DNA from: Dermacentor variabilis
Taxonomy: Eukaryota > Arthropoda > Arachnida > Ixodida > Ixodidae
NCBI RefSeq assembly: GCF_050947875.1
Contig: NC_134569.1
Coordinates: 204,036,127-204,100,126, forward strand
Length of the DNA: 64,000 nucleotides
Reading direction: 5' to 3'
This document shows positions 44,881 through 56,204 of the stretch, in pieces. The notes beneath the pieces were generated by a model. It did no database searches and was not told the origin of the DNA. It was given only the letters and a program-made list of their open reading frames with translations. Within the stretch, counting starts at the first letter, position 1, and each line of letters starts with the position of its first letter. The translations under genes were made by a program, and so were the position numbers.

Positions 44881-45810
44881 TTTCAAGTAGTTAATCAACC
44901 GACTCGTAATTCCAATCTATGGTATCTCGTTTTAACAACAGCTCCAGAAACTGTCACACGTATAACTTATCTTAGATGGATTCAGTGATCACCTGTTACT
45001 ACAAGTGACCATCGATATTCCGTGCGCGTCCGCCGGTTTCACAACAAAGCGAATTAGAGACTACAATAATGGTAATTATAGTACCATCAACTTAGGACTA
45101 GACAACTTCTTTATTGATGTATTGGAGCCATCTTTCTACAGCAGATCTGTCAACGAAAATTGGGTTCTATACAGGGATAAGTTGTTTGCATTAATTGAAA
45201 AGCACATTCCTCTTGTTACTATAACTAACGATAATTCCAACCCATGGTTTAGTAAAACATTTCACAGAATTAGAAACAAGAAAAAACGCCTATATGAAAA
45301 CGCGAAGCGCGTACAAACAACGTTGGCTTGGCATAAATACAAAAGCTATGTAAAAGAGTACTGCACAGCTTTATTGGTCACCAAGGATAAGCATTTCTCA
45401 AAAGACCTACCAGGAACTCTTACAAGCAATCCAAGGAAAGTCTGGGACGTAGTTAACCCTAGTTATAAGTGCAGTAATATTTCATTGCAGGATAAAAACA
45501 ACTCACCTATTCCTGACAATCAATGTCCGACAGCATTCAACTCATTTTTTTACATCCATCTTTACAACAGAAGATAGTTCTAACATACCTTTTGTACCCA
45601 AGTTTGATTTCCAGTGCATGGCTCCCATCACTGTCGCTTTAAAAGGCGTAGTTGATCTTACAGATAACTTTAAGATGTCTTCATCCTTTAGCATAGATGT
45701 TATAAATTCTAAAATACTAAAAAACACAATACTAGTATCGTGAAGTATTCTGCTACACCTATTTAACAAATCCCTTACATCTGGTATGCTTCCTACAGAC
45801 TGGAAGATAT
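44881..45810 (+). pseudogene. CR1/Jockey-group ORF2, linker
   Basis: A long frame 45005-45577 (190 codons) covers the region between endonuclease and RT: WVLYRDKLFALIEKHIPLV, NPWFSKTFHRIRNKKKRLYE and HKYKSYVKEYCTALL, ending at a frameshift near 45550. The other frame continues SIDVINSKILKNT to the insertion point at DWKI (about 45800). Confidence 0.8.
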
Positions 45811-46245
45811 TTATTTATTTATTAGTATTACCGTCAGGGCCAGAGGCATTACAGAGGGTAGTGGAACATACAGGAAAAAAGAGACGATACAGGTTTGTGT
45901 TCTGTTAATACAATGTTAGCTAAAAAGATGAGATAACAGCGGGAAGCAACAAACATTCAAGCAATTGACCGATAACAAATATAATTACATACTTGGTTAG
46001 TTACATTGCAATACACTTGTGTTTAAAACGTTATGGAGCTGGGAATAGTGAGCAGTGGGCATGACTGATTCCGGAAGGGGGTTCCTGTCCTGTGAGGTGC
46101 GGGGTACAAATGATTCATAACATGTTTGCGCTAAATACGACATTATCCCACCTTTTGTGCATGATCGGAACGAGGGGAAATGTATGATGGAGGAAGAATC
46201 AGGTCGTTGTCTAGGGCGGGACTGTAGTGTATTTTGTGGAAGAGA
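45811..46245 (-). mobile_element. Nested insertion in the CR1/Jockey-group RT
   Basis: Interrupts the frame between DWKI and VPVFKKRNKN. It starts with TTTATTTATTTATTAGTATT, which as reverse complement is the A/T-rich tail of a LINE, so it is probably the 3' end of another retroelement on the minus strand. AGATA occurs at both borders and may be the target-site duplication. Confidence 0.6.
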
Positions 46246-47315
46246 CATAGGCGAGAACAGATAGCGAATGCAGTGCCTGTCTTTAAGAAACGTAACAAGA
46301 ATTCTAGTGAAAATTACCGTCCTATATCACCAACGTGCATTTGCTGCAAAATTTTAGAACACTTTATCGCATCCCATATATATTCTCATCTTGAATATAA
46401 CAACTTCTTTTTACCCGAAGCAGCATGGTTTCCGAAAAGGGTTTTCTTGCGAAACCCAACTACTAGAATTCACGTCATACTTACACTTTGATATGAACAG
46501 CAAGAAACAAATTGACTGCATCTTTTCGGACTTATTGTGCATCCCATAGTCACTTGATATCAAAGCTTTCTGCAATTAAACTTGACTCACTAACCCTATC
46601 ATGGATTCGTAATTTTCTTTCTAATCGCGAACACTTCACTGTTGTTGGTAACTTTTCCTCTGCCCTGTCTGACGTCACCTCCGGTGTACCTCAAGGCAGT
46701 GTATTCGGACTTCTTCTCTTTTTAATTTACATTAACGACTTACCGAACAATATATCTTCTTCTCTATGATTATTTGCCGACGACTGCATTGTATACCGTT
46801 CGATTAACTGTACCGCTGACCACGTGGCACTCCAAAATGATCTTGCACATATCAGTGATTAGTGTGCTACGTGGCTCATGCCCCTAAACGTGTCGAAGTG
46901 CAAAGTAGTTTCCTTTTCTCGAAAAAGTGTTAACCCACACTTTTGTTATCATTTGGATTCTAACATAGTTGACCACATCACAGATTGTGGTGTGGTCAAC
47001 TATGAAACTATGAAAAAAGGAGCACAACCATGAAAGATTGTGCTCCTTACGCACAATCTTTCATGGACTAATCACATCACCTCCATTTCAGCTAACGCCT
47101 CCGGATCATTAGGATTTCTGCGCCACAACTTAAGAACAGTGCCTTCACCGCTAAGAAAACTAGCTTACATAACTATTGTACGGCCGCAAATTGAGTACGC
47201 CTCTTCTATATGGTCTCCTCATCAAAAATACCTCATCGAACTCCTGGAGAGCATCCAGAATAGAGCGAGCCGTTTCATTTCAAAAAATTATTGTAGCCAG
47301 TCAAGTGTAACCTAA
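46246..47315 (+). pseudogene. CR1/Jockey-group ORF2, reverse transcriptase
   Basis: RT motifs in order: NYRPIS (about 46310), HFIASHIYSHLEYNNFFLPE, a shifted domain [41 protein letters not shown] (domain B, about 46680-46740), and LFADDCIVYRSI (domain C, catalytic FADD at 46773-46784) preceded by a TGA. LLTHNLSWTNHITSISANA and SLGFLRHNLRTVPSPLRKLA follow. The catalytic Asp pair is intact, but stops and the palindromic insertion at 46978-47050 abolish translation. Confidence 0.85.
46964..47066. repeat. Two adjacent quasi-palindromes inside the RT
   Basis: CATAGTTGACCACA (46964-46977) pairs perfectly with 46991-47004, and CCATGAAAGATTGTG (47028-47042) with 47052-47066. In addition GGAGCACA (47019-47026) pairs with 47039-47046. 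The extra bases between ITDC and VLLTHNLSW of the protein correspond to this segment. Confidence 0.9.
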
Positions 47316-47955
47316 ATAAAACTCGATCTTTCCTTGCAACTACTAACTACTCGCGGTGATATTCCCATTCTATTATTATTTCACAGATTCATTCGCACAG
47401 CTGGCCTAACCATATCAAACCTGAAAAAGCATCCTCGACGTCACAAGGACTGAACAATCAGTTCAGCTACACCCGAATTTATGGCAATACACACACTTTC
47501 AATTTTTTAGCTTTGCCCCGTGCGGTTCGTTTATGGAAGGCTCTACGAGACAGCATCGCTTGCCAATATAAACACAGTGCTTTTCGCAATCTTCTAATCG
47601 ATCAATATGCCATTTAAACCGTCTAACACGTCTTGCCCTTCTAATTTCTTTCCTGCATTTTCTACAATTTAATAAAAGAACTTCAGTGATCCTAATTTTT
47701 ATTATACTTACTACTGTATGCATGCAAAAACGTTTATAATGTTATTATGCTATCATGTCATTATGTTTACTGTTTATTGTTATTGCTCTGCGTATTGCAT
47801 TTGCTAATGTCGTATTAATTTTCCATGTTGCGTGAATATTTCTTTTATTGTACTGATGTTTGTTTTTTCCCGATCCCATAATATGTTACCGTATTTCCCC
47901 CCTTACATAATGCCTTCTCGAAGGCCTGTAAGGTACATATAAATAAATAAAAACA

Positions 47956-50602
47956 CGTATAGAGCTGTGCTCAAATTACAGGTTAGGGAGTATCGTAATC
48001 GTCGGTGAATTTTATCGAAGCCGAGAAATGCAGTTGAAATTAAACTATTTTAGAAATACCTTAGCCGAAAACGTTGTGCAATGCTTTCAGCAGAAGCGGA
48101 GCTATTGGCAATCAAACGTACATACCGTTCGCAGTGCTTCCGCTCCTTCTTCAATGATTTGCACTGCGAAGGCTACGGTGGAGCGGGGTGTGCCCACAAC
48201 GCTCCGCCTACGGAATGTCACCGTGGCGTGCAGTTCAAATTTGATTTTGAATGTTCGCATAGACGCCACTATTTACGATTTCGGCGCCTGCGACGTGCCA
48301 AACGCAAGCCTCAGCGCCATTCTCAGTGCGCTCCGCCAGTGGACTCGGACGCGCTACTCCATGGTAGCCGCGGCATCTACGCCACGTAGCAGACGGCAGC
48401 TACATGCAACTGTGCCGTTTCTTTTGTGCACGACAGCGCTAGACTAGGCGCTAGCGCCCATATGCTCCTGCCTGACTGTGCTATGGGGTGCGGACCGGCT
48501 TTGTGCAGAACCAGCTGGATAGTAGATGGATAATAGCCACATCCAAATAGCGCGTTTTGAAGCGCTCATTACGAAGCGAAGTCTGCCAAGCTGTCTAACG
48601 AGGAGCGGACAGGAGTAAGTGCGTGCTGGCAAGCGTGCGTGTGGTCCGACCTCAAGTTTCGCATAGTTCGAGGATAGTTGAATGCACCGAACTAGTCGAA
48701 AGCGCGAGACCCGACAGCTACGACACCGATGAGTAGGCTGGCCAAAACGCGGACGACCAACCTGCAGACGATAGTCGGCTTCCTCCGGAAGTACGTATAT
48801 ACTGTCGAAATACGACAGCACATTTTCGCTTACTTCAGCCTGTTTACGAAACTGCGTCAATAAATATACGCAGTAGCAGTAGGAAGAAGCACGCCGATCC
48901 AAACACCCTGCTTCGTTGGTGTGAGCTATTGGTCAACAGCAGCCGCGTATGCGAATCTGTTACATTACGAAATAAACCGTCCAAAAAAGTGTGAGGAGCA
49001 GGGTTCTGTTCGAAAGAGGGCGTTTCATAGTACGGTGATTTCGCGCCCCGGGCTTGTGAAATCCCGCTTACGAGACCCACCACGCACGACTGCAACATTT
49101 GGCTGAGCAGCAGCGTATGCTATCCGCGGTTTACGTTTTTTCACCAAGCCCGAAGGGTGGTTCAGGGCCACTTTAATGTTAGGAGTTAAATGAAAAGGCT
49201 AGTCAACTGCAGTTGAAAGTCAATCAAAAAAAAAAAGAAGGAGAGAATGAAAGAATGTCCAAACAAGTTCTTCTTTGGTGCATTAATGTACGATGGGGTT
49301 TGTTGTTAGGCTGCACTACCATTAGGGTCGGCGCACATTTTTAGGGTGCCTATCTCCGCGACTGGTCCATAGTTTCCGTCGAGTAAAGTTACACTGCCGG
49401 TTCCGGTTTTATAGGTGCCCGCTCTTATGTTTTTTTCGGACTTTCTCGCGGTAATTACGCATTACTAGTGATCCGTACTTAGCTCCATGCTAATTTAGTG
49501 CGTCGTTTTCGTTCAGAGCTTTATTTTGACGGCTTTTTCGTTGTCCTGCTTGTACTAGAAGGCCTTAAATCATCCAATCTGACGAAGCAACATGGGTCAG
49601 GTACGCTGATCCCACGAACACCAAATCGACCTGAAATCTCCAGAGAAGACTGTCTTCGAAACTCACTGAAGCTCCCCTATTCGTCAGAAAACAGTCGTTG
49701 GAACTTACCTCGAGAGATGGCGGAACACGTCAAAAGAAGGGCAAATATGTAGCAATGTCCCGTGAATTTCGTCATCTGCAGGCGTTGACTGCACAACACG
49801 ATGTGCGAGGTGGAGTCGCTCGGTTTCTTTTCGAGCGCGTCAGGCTTTTACAAAGATGATAAGACGCGTGCCTATCCACTTACTCGCTCGGTAGAGATAC
49901 GACGGCCATACAACGACAGAATAGCAGCAGAAGTAATCTCGTAGTTTCATAAGAGTGTCAAGGCCGTCGATAAAGGGTCAAGTGATCAACAATCAGCTTC
50001 GCGGGACGAAGAGAGTCTGATGCTTTGTAGCATCTATAGCGGATTACGAGACAACGAGGAAGGTGGCGACGGACGCTGCCGATCATTGCGCGCACTCGAG
50101 ATCGCTGGTGGGCAAAGCAAGAACAACTAAACAAAAAAACAGATTCAGCAGTCGAAACATGCCTGATCTAACTTAAACAAGTTGCAGACACACACACATG
50201 CGTGCGGATGTTTTGCGAAGGAGGAGCCTCCTGAACGACAAACGATGTTTGGATGAAGACGACATCAACCGTTTCGCTTGAATCACGTGTAGTTTAATCC
50301 TACCACAGCACTCAAGTCACTTGCAGATGAACCACTGCGCATGCAGTTCAAAATGGTTGTACATGTCAGTAAAAATTTCGCGTATAGTGATCTTGCGGTT
50401 TTCGCATTCGATCTGAGCACTGGAACGCATAATCACCATCAATTTCACTAAATCTCATCATCATCCGCCCTGTGGGTATAAGGAACGAATTAACTTTTCT
50501 AGTAGCAAAGTGGTACCTGAGATATGGAGGCCTCAAAGACCTATAGACAGTAAATAAGTTTAGAATGACAGAGCGTATTCTTTCATGACACCAATGGTAT
50601 TC
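47956..50602. other. No supported gene; repeat-like segments
   Basis: Frames up to 152 codons (48444-48902 minus, 48028-48447 plus) have no recognised motif. Segment 49080-49170 (CAACATTTGGCTGAGCAGCA, CAAGCCCGAAGGGTGGTTCA) resembles a dispersed tick repeat. There is an A run at about 49227-49238. Confidence 0.4.
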
Positions 50603-52480
50603 ATCATCAACATATTCACCCTATATTATGTCCACCGCAGGACGAAAGCCTATGCCAGTGATCTCCAATTATACCCCTGTCTTGCGCTAGCTCATTTGAA
50701 CTCTTTATATGTAATTTTCGACTTGACTTGTGCAGAAACAAGGTAGCTGTGGAATATCTGTACACACTTCCCTACATATTCGCGTGTGCCTCTTGTGCTC
50801 CTTGATTACGCATTGCCTCCATGATTGATGGTATCTCTGCTTTGTCAGATGCATTTCCGTAATCTATGAGAACCACAATCAGAGGATGATTGTAGTTCGT
50901 AGATTTCTTAATTACCTGATTGATGACATCGACGTAATCAGTTGACGAATATCCCTTCCTGAAGCCAGCCTGTTCTCTTCGTTGGTTGAATTCAAGCATT
51001 GAACTGATTCTATTGGAAATTGGGGAATATTTTATACAATACTCAAAGCAAGCTAAGGGGCCTTTATTTTTCAATTCTTTGACGTCTCCCTTTTTAGGAA
51101 TTAGTATAATGTTGGTATTCTTCCAGCTCTCAGGTACACTTGAAGTCGTGAGGCATTGCGTATAATGGGCCGCAAGCTTTTCAAGCATATTTTCTGCATC
51201 CTTGATTAAATCGACCATTATCCCATCTTCTCCTGCCGATTTTCCTAAGGACATGTGTTGCAAGGCCCTCCTAACTTCATTCTTGTAGAAGGAACATTTG
51301 CATCCTGTTCTCGACTACTTCCAATAAAGCTTGCGTGGCTACTCTCGGTACTGTACAAGTCAGAACAGACTTCTTCTGCTGCTTTTATCATAACATCGAA
51401 ATTGCTGATGACATCACCTCTCATCGTGAAATTTTGCGCTAAACAAACGGGGACAATGAAAGATACACAATGACGAGCGCTTTCTAACAACCGGTTTTAC
51501 TTTTTCGGAAGCATCAGACTTTTATACAGTAGAGATCTGCGCAAAAAATCTCAGGATTCCATCTAGGCCGCACACAGTGATCACATGAATGTTCTGAAAT
51601 CTACAGATACGAGGAAAGCAGCAACATCTCTTTATCTAACGTGGCAACCGAAGGGTGACTCATACAACCATCTTTTTGCTATGAAATGTAATATGGTTCC
51701 AGGATTTGCCTCGTTATTTTATTACATTTCTTGAACAGGATGGCTGTGCTGCCCCCCCCCCCCCCCAACGCAAGATCTTTCTCTATTCAAATTGAAAGCA
51801 ATCCTAGACCTCACAAATCTATGGCCATTGCCTTTTACTCTACCTAAAATTTTTACATTCTTAACTATACTGGGGTCGGCAGACAGTACGAAATATATTT
51901 CATTTCTTGTTTCTTCGTTATGGCTTTTCCAGGTTCACTTCCTGTTCACTGTGCTTCCTGAAGAAGGAATTCATCATTCTATTCCTTTCCGCGGATTCTA
52001 CCATCATCTATCATCTGCTTTTCTAGAGCCGTTGCCGTAGTTACCAATTACGTGTTCCCCCAACCTGATTTTTCCACCGTTTTGCACTGGAGTAGCCCAT
52101 GACTACACCATACTGAGCTTGAACCTTTGTCATTGCTAATTCAACATCTTCATAAAACTGTTCTATCCCTTCATCATCATGACTGGAGGTTGTAGCGTAG
52201 GCTTGTACTGCCTTTAATCTCTATCTCCCTTTTAGCGTTATTACTACGACTGCTACCCTCTAAATAACACTGTGGAATTCATCAATATTGTCCGCTATGT
52301 CTTTATGGGTTAAGAATCCTACACCGTGTTGCTTCTTATCTGGGAGTCCTCTGTAGCACAGGACGTGGCCATTAAAAAGCCCTGTGTGAGCCTCACCAAT
52401 TCTTCTATCCTAGGTAAGGCCAATAATATGCCACGCAATACCTGATAATTCTTAAAGGAGCTCTCCTAAGCACGCCTCAC
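50603..52480 (-). pseudogene. RTE-type LINE with internal deletion
   Basis: From the 5' (right) side: a degraded endonuclease (YAATSSHDDEGIEQFYEDVE at about 52210-52150; TRNEIYFVLSADPSIVKNVK at about 51900-51840), then RT fingers in the frame 50772-51263. There GKSAGEDGIMVDLIK, SWKNTNIILIPKKGDVKELK, KYSPISNRISSML, REQAGFRKGYSSTDYV and LIVVLIDYGNASDKAEIPSI (domain A) are seen. Directly after MEAMRNQG the sequence jumps, within about 70 bp, to the RTE 3' terminus (50603-50700). The palm B-C motifs, thumb and C-terminus are gone. It cannot be active. Confidence 0.8.
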
Positions 52481-52679
52481 TTTAGAAGGTTCACGTGTTC
52501 AAGGTTGCCAGGTTCAGTTTTCAATGGTGGCCTGTCCGGGTGGAGAGGTTCTTAGCACCCTCTGCTGCGTTGAAGGTGCGACCGCCACCTTGGACAGGTG
52601 CTCCGCAGCCGTTGGGGGCTGAAAACCACGGACTAATTGTAAGGCTAATATAATAATGTAACGGTAATGTGGTGCATCT
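52481..52679. other. RTE 5' UTR-like, hairpin-containing
   Basis: CCTGTCCGGGTGG pairs with CCACCTTGGACAGG and CAGTTTTCA with CTGAAAACC, a nested inverted repeat of about 115 bp. It probably belongs to the 5' UTR of the RTE element or is its own small repeat. Confidence 0.45.
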
Positions 52680-53430
52680 CAAAGGTTGATCATGTGTATG
52701 TCCGGCGCCGGAGCATCAGCTCCTACCTCTGTCTCAGTAGTGGACATGCGTAGGGCGCGGGACGCCCGCTCCCGTACAGAAGCAGTCTTGACTTGCTCCG
52801 CAGATGCTCTTCTGTAAGCATCCCATACGATCGTGTGCACAGCACGCCCGGCCGCACGTTTTCGTCCCACGCTCAAAGCAATCCACAGTGGGTAGTTGTC
52901 GCTGCCCCCTGCGTCCGGTTCGCATCGCCAGTGTTTCACGCAGGCTGGTGCGGAGTCTTGCTACGCTGTCCACTAAGCAGCGCGCCGCGGGTGGTGTAGT
53001 CGGTGTCATTTGCCAGCACAACGCCAGCTGTCTCCGTGGCATCTACGAGTGCCGTTCCACGGTGCGTGTGATAATCGTAGCTTCACTGCGGATGCTTGGC
53101 GTTGAAATCGCCGCCTAACGGGAAGTCGTCGTTTGGGTAACGTCTGTGCAAAGCGCGAATCCATGTGAAGAAGAGCGTATGCGGGAGCTAAATCCCTGTT
53201 GCACACATGTATGCCGATACCAGCACTGCACTGCGTTTGCGATCTTGCAACGGACAGCTTCCATTTCCTGCACGGCAGTCGAATACATAGACGTGTGAAT
53301 GTGCGTTTGCGGAATGTTTGTGCGGACAAAGACAGCCGCTTGTGCCCGTGTCACATATTCGTCGGTTGCACCAGCGATACCATTGCGCTGCGAGTTTCAG
53401 TGTCGTTTCCTGTTTCGACGCCCTATTGAC
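52680..53430 (-). pseudogene. LINE (LINE-B-like) ORF2 endonuclease, decayed
   Basis: Minus-strand reading AAVFVRTNIPQTHIHTSMYS and TAVQEMEAVRCKIANA (endonuclease core strands), then in another frame LGGDFNAKHPQ (about 53125-53095), the GDFN box. LANDTDYTTRGALLSGQR follows, and further down GSDNYPLWIALSVGRKR with the SDH-equivalent as SDN. Indels change the frame at least twice. Just past it lies the start of the RT linker (DAPAPDIHMINL). RT itself is missing because the sequence stops at about 52680. Confidence 0.7.
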
Positions 53431-53879
53431 GGCTGGTAATAATCACTGAACTGTCGTGTCTGTTATGTGACATTAATCTCTTGAAGTAGAAGCGCAAAAG
53501 GGCGTCCGACATAGGCAAACAAGATGTTCAGTTCTCTTGCACAGGTGCCCAGCCCCTGGCAGTTCTACTGTAGAACGTGCGGAGAGGGACGTAGCCGGGA
53601 GGCTACTGACGCAAGGCGAAGAGCTGACGGAACAAGCCATATTGTCACTGGAAGTGCTTCCACAGCGCTTGGAGGAGAGGATAAAAAATGTGTTTTACCA
53701 GAAGAGAAAGGTCTATCTGCTGTTTGTTAGCAGAGTATGTTTCTTGCGTTTTAGTGAGCTCCTGCTGATTACATGACTACTGCTGTCGCATGGCACGAAG
53801 CCATTCGAGTAGAGCCACGTGTTTTTTTTTTTCGTTTTCTTCTAGTTTCTGGCCGCAGTTCGGCGTTCTGTCGTACGAG
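53431..53879. other. Probable LINE ORF1/ORF2 junction, unresolved
   Basis: No clear motif. It lies between an endonuclease remnant and an ORF1-like knuckle remnant of the same strand. A T run is at about 53822-53832. Confidence 0.35.
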
Positions 53880-54420
53880 TTCTGCGGCCTCAGCTTCGAC
53901 ACTGTCTTTCAATGGATCGAGTAGCTACGATGGTGAAGTTGGTGTCGGTGTCGTATAAGGCGAAGCGAAGCGTTCCCCGGCTTGTAAGCACTTGGTCGAG
54001 TTCGCTTGAGCTCTGCTCAGTAGTTGACGTTGCAACCGCGTCCTCCCGGTGTCGGTTGTACGCAGTTCTTCGAAACAATCTTGCCCACTGCTTGAGACGT
54101 TTTCGCGCTCAAGTAGCCGCTGCGTCGTTTTAACGTCATGTGGCTGGACAGTTCTGTGGCGGCTTCTCGATTGATGCGTGCCGTGCCTACCACGATGACA
54201 GCAGAGCCGTCAGCGGAGTTTCTTAGCGAGTTATGCGTCGGACTTCACTTTCGCTGGATACTTCGAGTCAGTCGCCGAGTGACCTTCCTCTTCACAGTTG
54301 CGGCATTTGGGCGAGGTCTGTTTGCATTCATCCCCAGCAGGCTGCCGCCTTCGTGTCTCTTGCCGCATGTAGTACACACCGCTTCGCTCTGACAGACATA
54401 CTTTCAGTGCAATAGCAAGT
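53880..54420 (-). pseudogene. Possible LINE ORF1 zinc-knuckle remnant
   Basis: Reverse-strand reading near 54390-54270 gives a Cys/His-rich segment in two frames: CTTCGKRHEGGS and KCRNCEEEGHSATDSK (CX2CX4H with the last Cys replaced). These resemble the knuckles of LINE ORF1 proteins. Its position upstream of an endonuclease on the same strand fits an ORF1-ORF2 order. Multiple frame breaks are present and the family is uncertain. Confidence 0.4.
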
Positions 54421-55084
54421 ATATGGACACTCCATGCGCATTCCTGCCGTCGGCGTCATTGTCGCCGTGAAGTTCAATATAAAGTCCAAGGGTGATAAAA
54501 TTGTTACCGCAAGCGGGGAGGTAGCGCACCACCTTCCATCGCGTGCAAGGCTTCAGGGGGGGGGGGGAGGGCAGGCAAACGTTACTAGACTAGGTTCATT
54601 TGTCAAACTCTCCGTAGGCGCCGTACATCGCGGGTGCCCCCGTGTCTTGGTTTGCCGCCAGAGGGCGGGAGCACCGCAGGTCGCTCTACGCGGGCGCAGC
54701 TCTGTGTTGGCGAAGGGGCTCAGTTCCTCCGACTTCACAACTTACGTACTCAGCAAGTGTCTTCACCGATGCGTTTTTAAATGTTTATATAGTCTCGCGT
54801 TCAGGAGACTGATTAAAAAACTTCACGTAGCTGTGAAAATGCTGCTGCGCTGCCCCAGAGTGCATTGTGGAGTCCTTAGTCCAGGGCCGCAGCAGCCCCG
54901 GCCGTCCACTGCGCTCTATTAATCAGCTGCTGCTGATGAGTAGCTGTAAGTAGCTGATTAGTAGTTGTAATCAGCTGTTGCTGCTTAGTACTAATCAATT
55001 ATTAATGCGAACGCATGGTATGACTCATGAGCGACCACACGATGGTCCAAAAAAGTCACGGGAGCCCAAGCGAACCAATCGAGG
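54421..55084. other. No supported gene
   Basis: A G run (about 12 G) is at 54557-54569. The 54917-54985 stretch is rich in AGCTGCTGCTGAT/AGTAGCTG short inverted motifs. A 162-codon frame at 54434-54922 has no recognised domain. Confidence 0.4.
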
Positions 55085-55500
55085 CACTTCACGACGCCAG
55101 TTAAGGCAGCGTGGATTAAGCAGTGAATTAGGCGAAGTTAATTAAGGCACAGTTAATTAAAATAGAGTTAAGGCACTCGAACCCACAACCATTGGGGGAA
55201 CCTTTCGAACCCGCGACCGTTGGCGTCAATTAGGGCGATGCTAATTAAGGCCCAGTTTCTAAGATATCGTTAAGGCACTCGAACACATTACCTTTAGTGG
55301 GAATCCAACACACGACCTTTGGTGTTCATTAGGGCGAAATTAATCAAGGTAGAGATAATTAAGGCACATGTTTACTTACGATAGAGTTCATTACGATACT
55401 CGAACACACGAGCATTGGTAGGAGTCGAACCCACTTACTATCATGGTAATTAAGGCGAAGTTAATTAATATATAGTTAATTAAGGCACTCGAATCCACTA
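55085..55500. repeat. Degenerate satellite, ~100-bp period, AATTAAGGC-rich
   Basis: GCACTCGAAC-type motifs recur at 55173, 55274, 55396 and 55485, alternating with TTAATTAAGGC and GGCGAAGTTAATTAA motifs. Spacing varies from 89 to 122 bp, so units have decayed or contain indels. The reverse complement of 55421-55431 is GGTTCGACTCC, an exact match to the pol III B-box consensus, and other units carry near matches. Confidence 0.75.
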
Positions 55501-56133
55501 TGTATACTAGACAACAACTTCCAAGGCTTTGCCTAGCGGTACGCTCATGTTTTTGTAGATACCACGTGAATTTTCACGACAGTGTTACAAAAAACGCTTT
55601 TGGGAACAGTGTTACGCCATGTGTGGAGAGTCGAGGTAGGCATCAATCGAAAGCTGAGTCTCCGGACTACATACGCTGCACTGCGTATTACGATAGACGT
55701 CGTAGGTTAATTATAGGCACCGTTCTTGCCTCGAAAATCGAGTACAAATTTTCGTCGTTTCCATAGGCTTCAATTGCTAAATCTTTAACCGCTGTGGGAA
55801 CAAAATTCTTACGTGCCATAGCGTGATCACTACATTCGGCTCGTGTGGATTGTCTTCCAGAACACGTCTGTCACCTGCCTTTTTCGATAATCAACCTGCA
55901 GCTTTTGTTATTCGCAAAAACCCCGCTCGTTCCATTGAAAACGCGCTAGCTTCGTGCCGGGGCCGCTTGGGGCGCTAGTGGTACGTGTCCACTAGGGTGC
56001 CTCGATGCCAGCGCCGCTACGTGTCCACTAAAGCTGGATATGAGCGCCCGCACTGCAATCCGTCAAGTCCGCACAAAGATGGCGGTGAGCGCTCACGGCC
56101 TCTTTCGTCGTGGTCTGCTAGCCGGAGAACATC
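55501..56133. other. No supported gene
   Basis: No recognised coding or repeat content. Confidence 0.4.
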
Positions 56134-56204
56134 CAGAGAACAGCAAAGCCAAAATCCTCCTGGCTGGTTCTGGCAGCCCGCGGGTAGCCAGAACCGTGCA
56201 GCCC
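56134..56204. repeat. Direct repeat, left copy
   Basis: CAGAGAACAGCAAAGCC to GGCTGGTTCTGGCAGCCCGC and AGAACCGTGCAGCCC. A similar ~70-bp copy stands at 57745-57814, so the pair flanks a LINE fragment. Confidence 0.6.

Larger units (their letters stand above)
44109..47955 (+). mobile_element. CR1/Jockey-group LINE, near-complete ORF2, inactive
   Basis: Endonuclease followed by RT, a 3' UTR and a terminal (AAAT)n-type tail (ATAAATAAATAAA at about 47938-47952). No RNase H domain was seen, consistent with this group. A nested insertion sits at about 45811-46245, and a pair of palindromes at 46964-47066. The 5' end is probably truncated, because ORF1 is missing. Confidence 0.85.
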
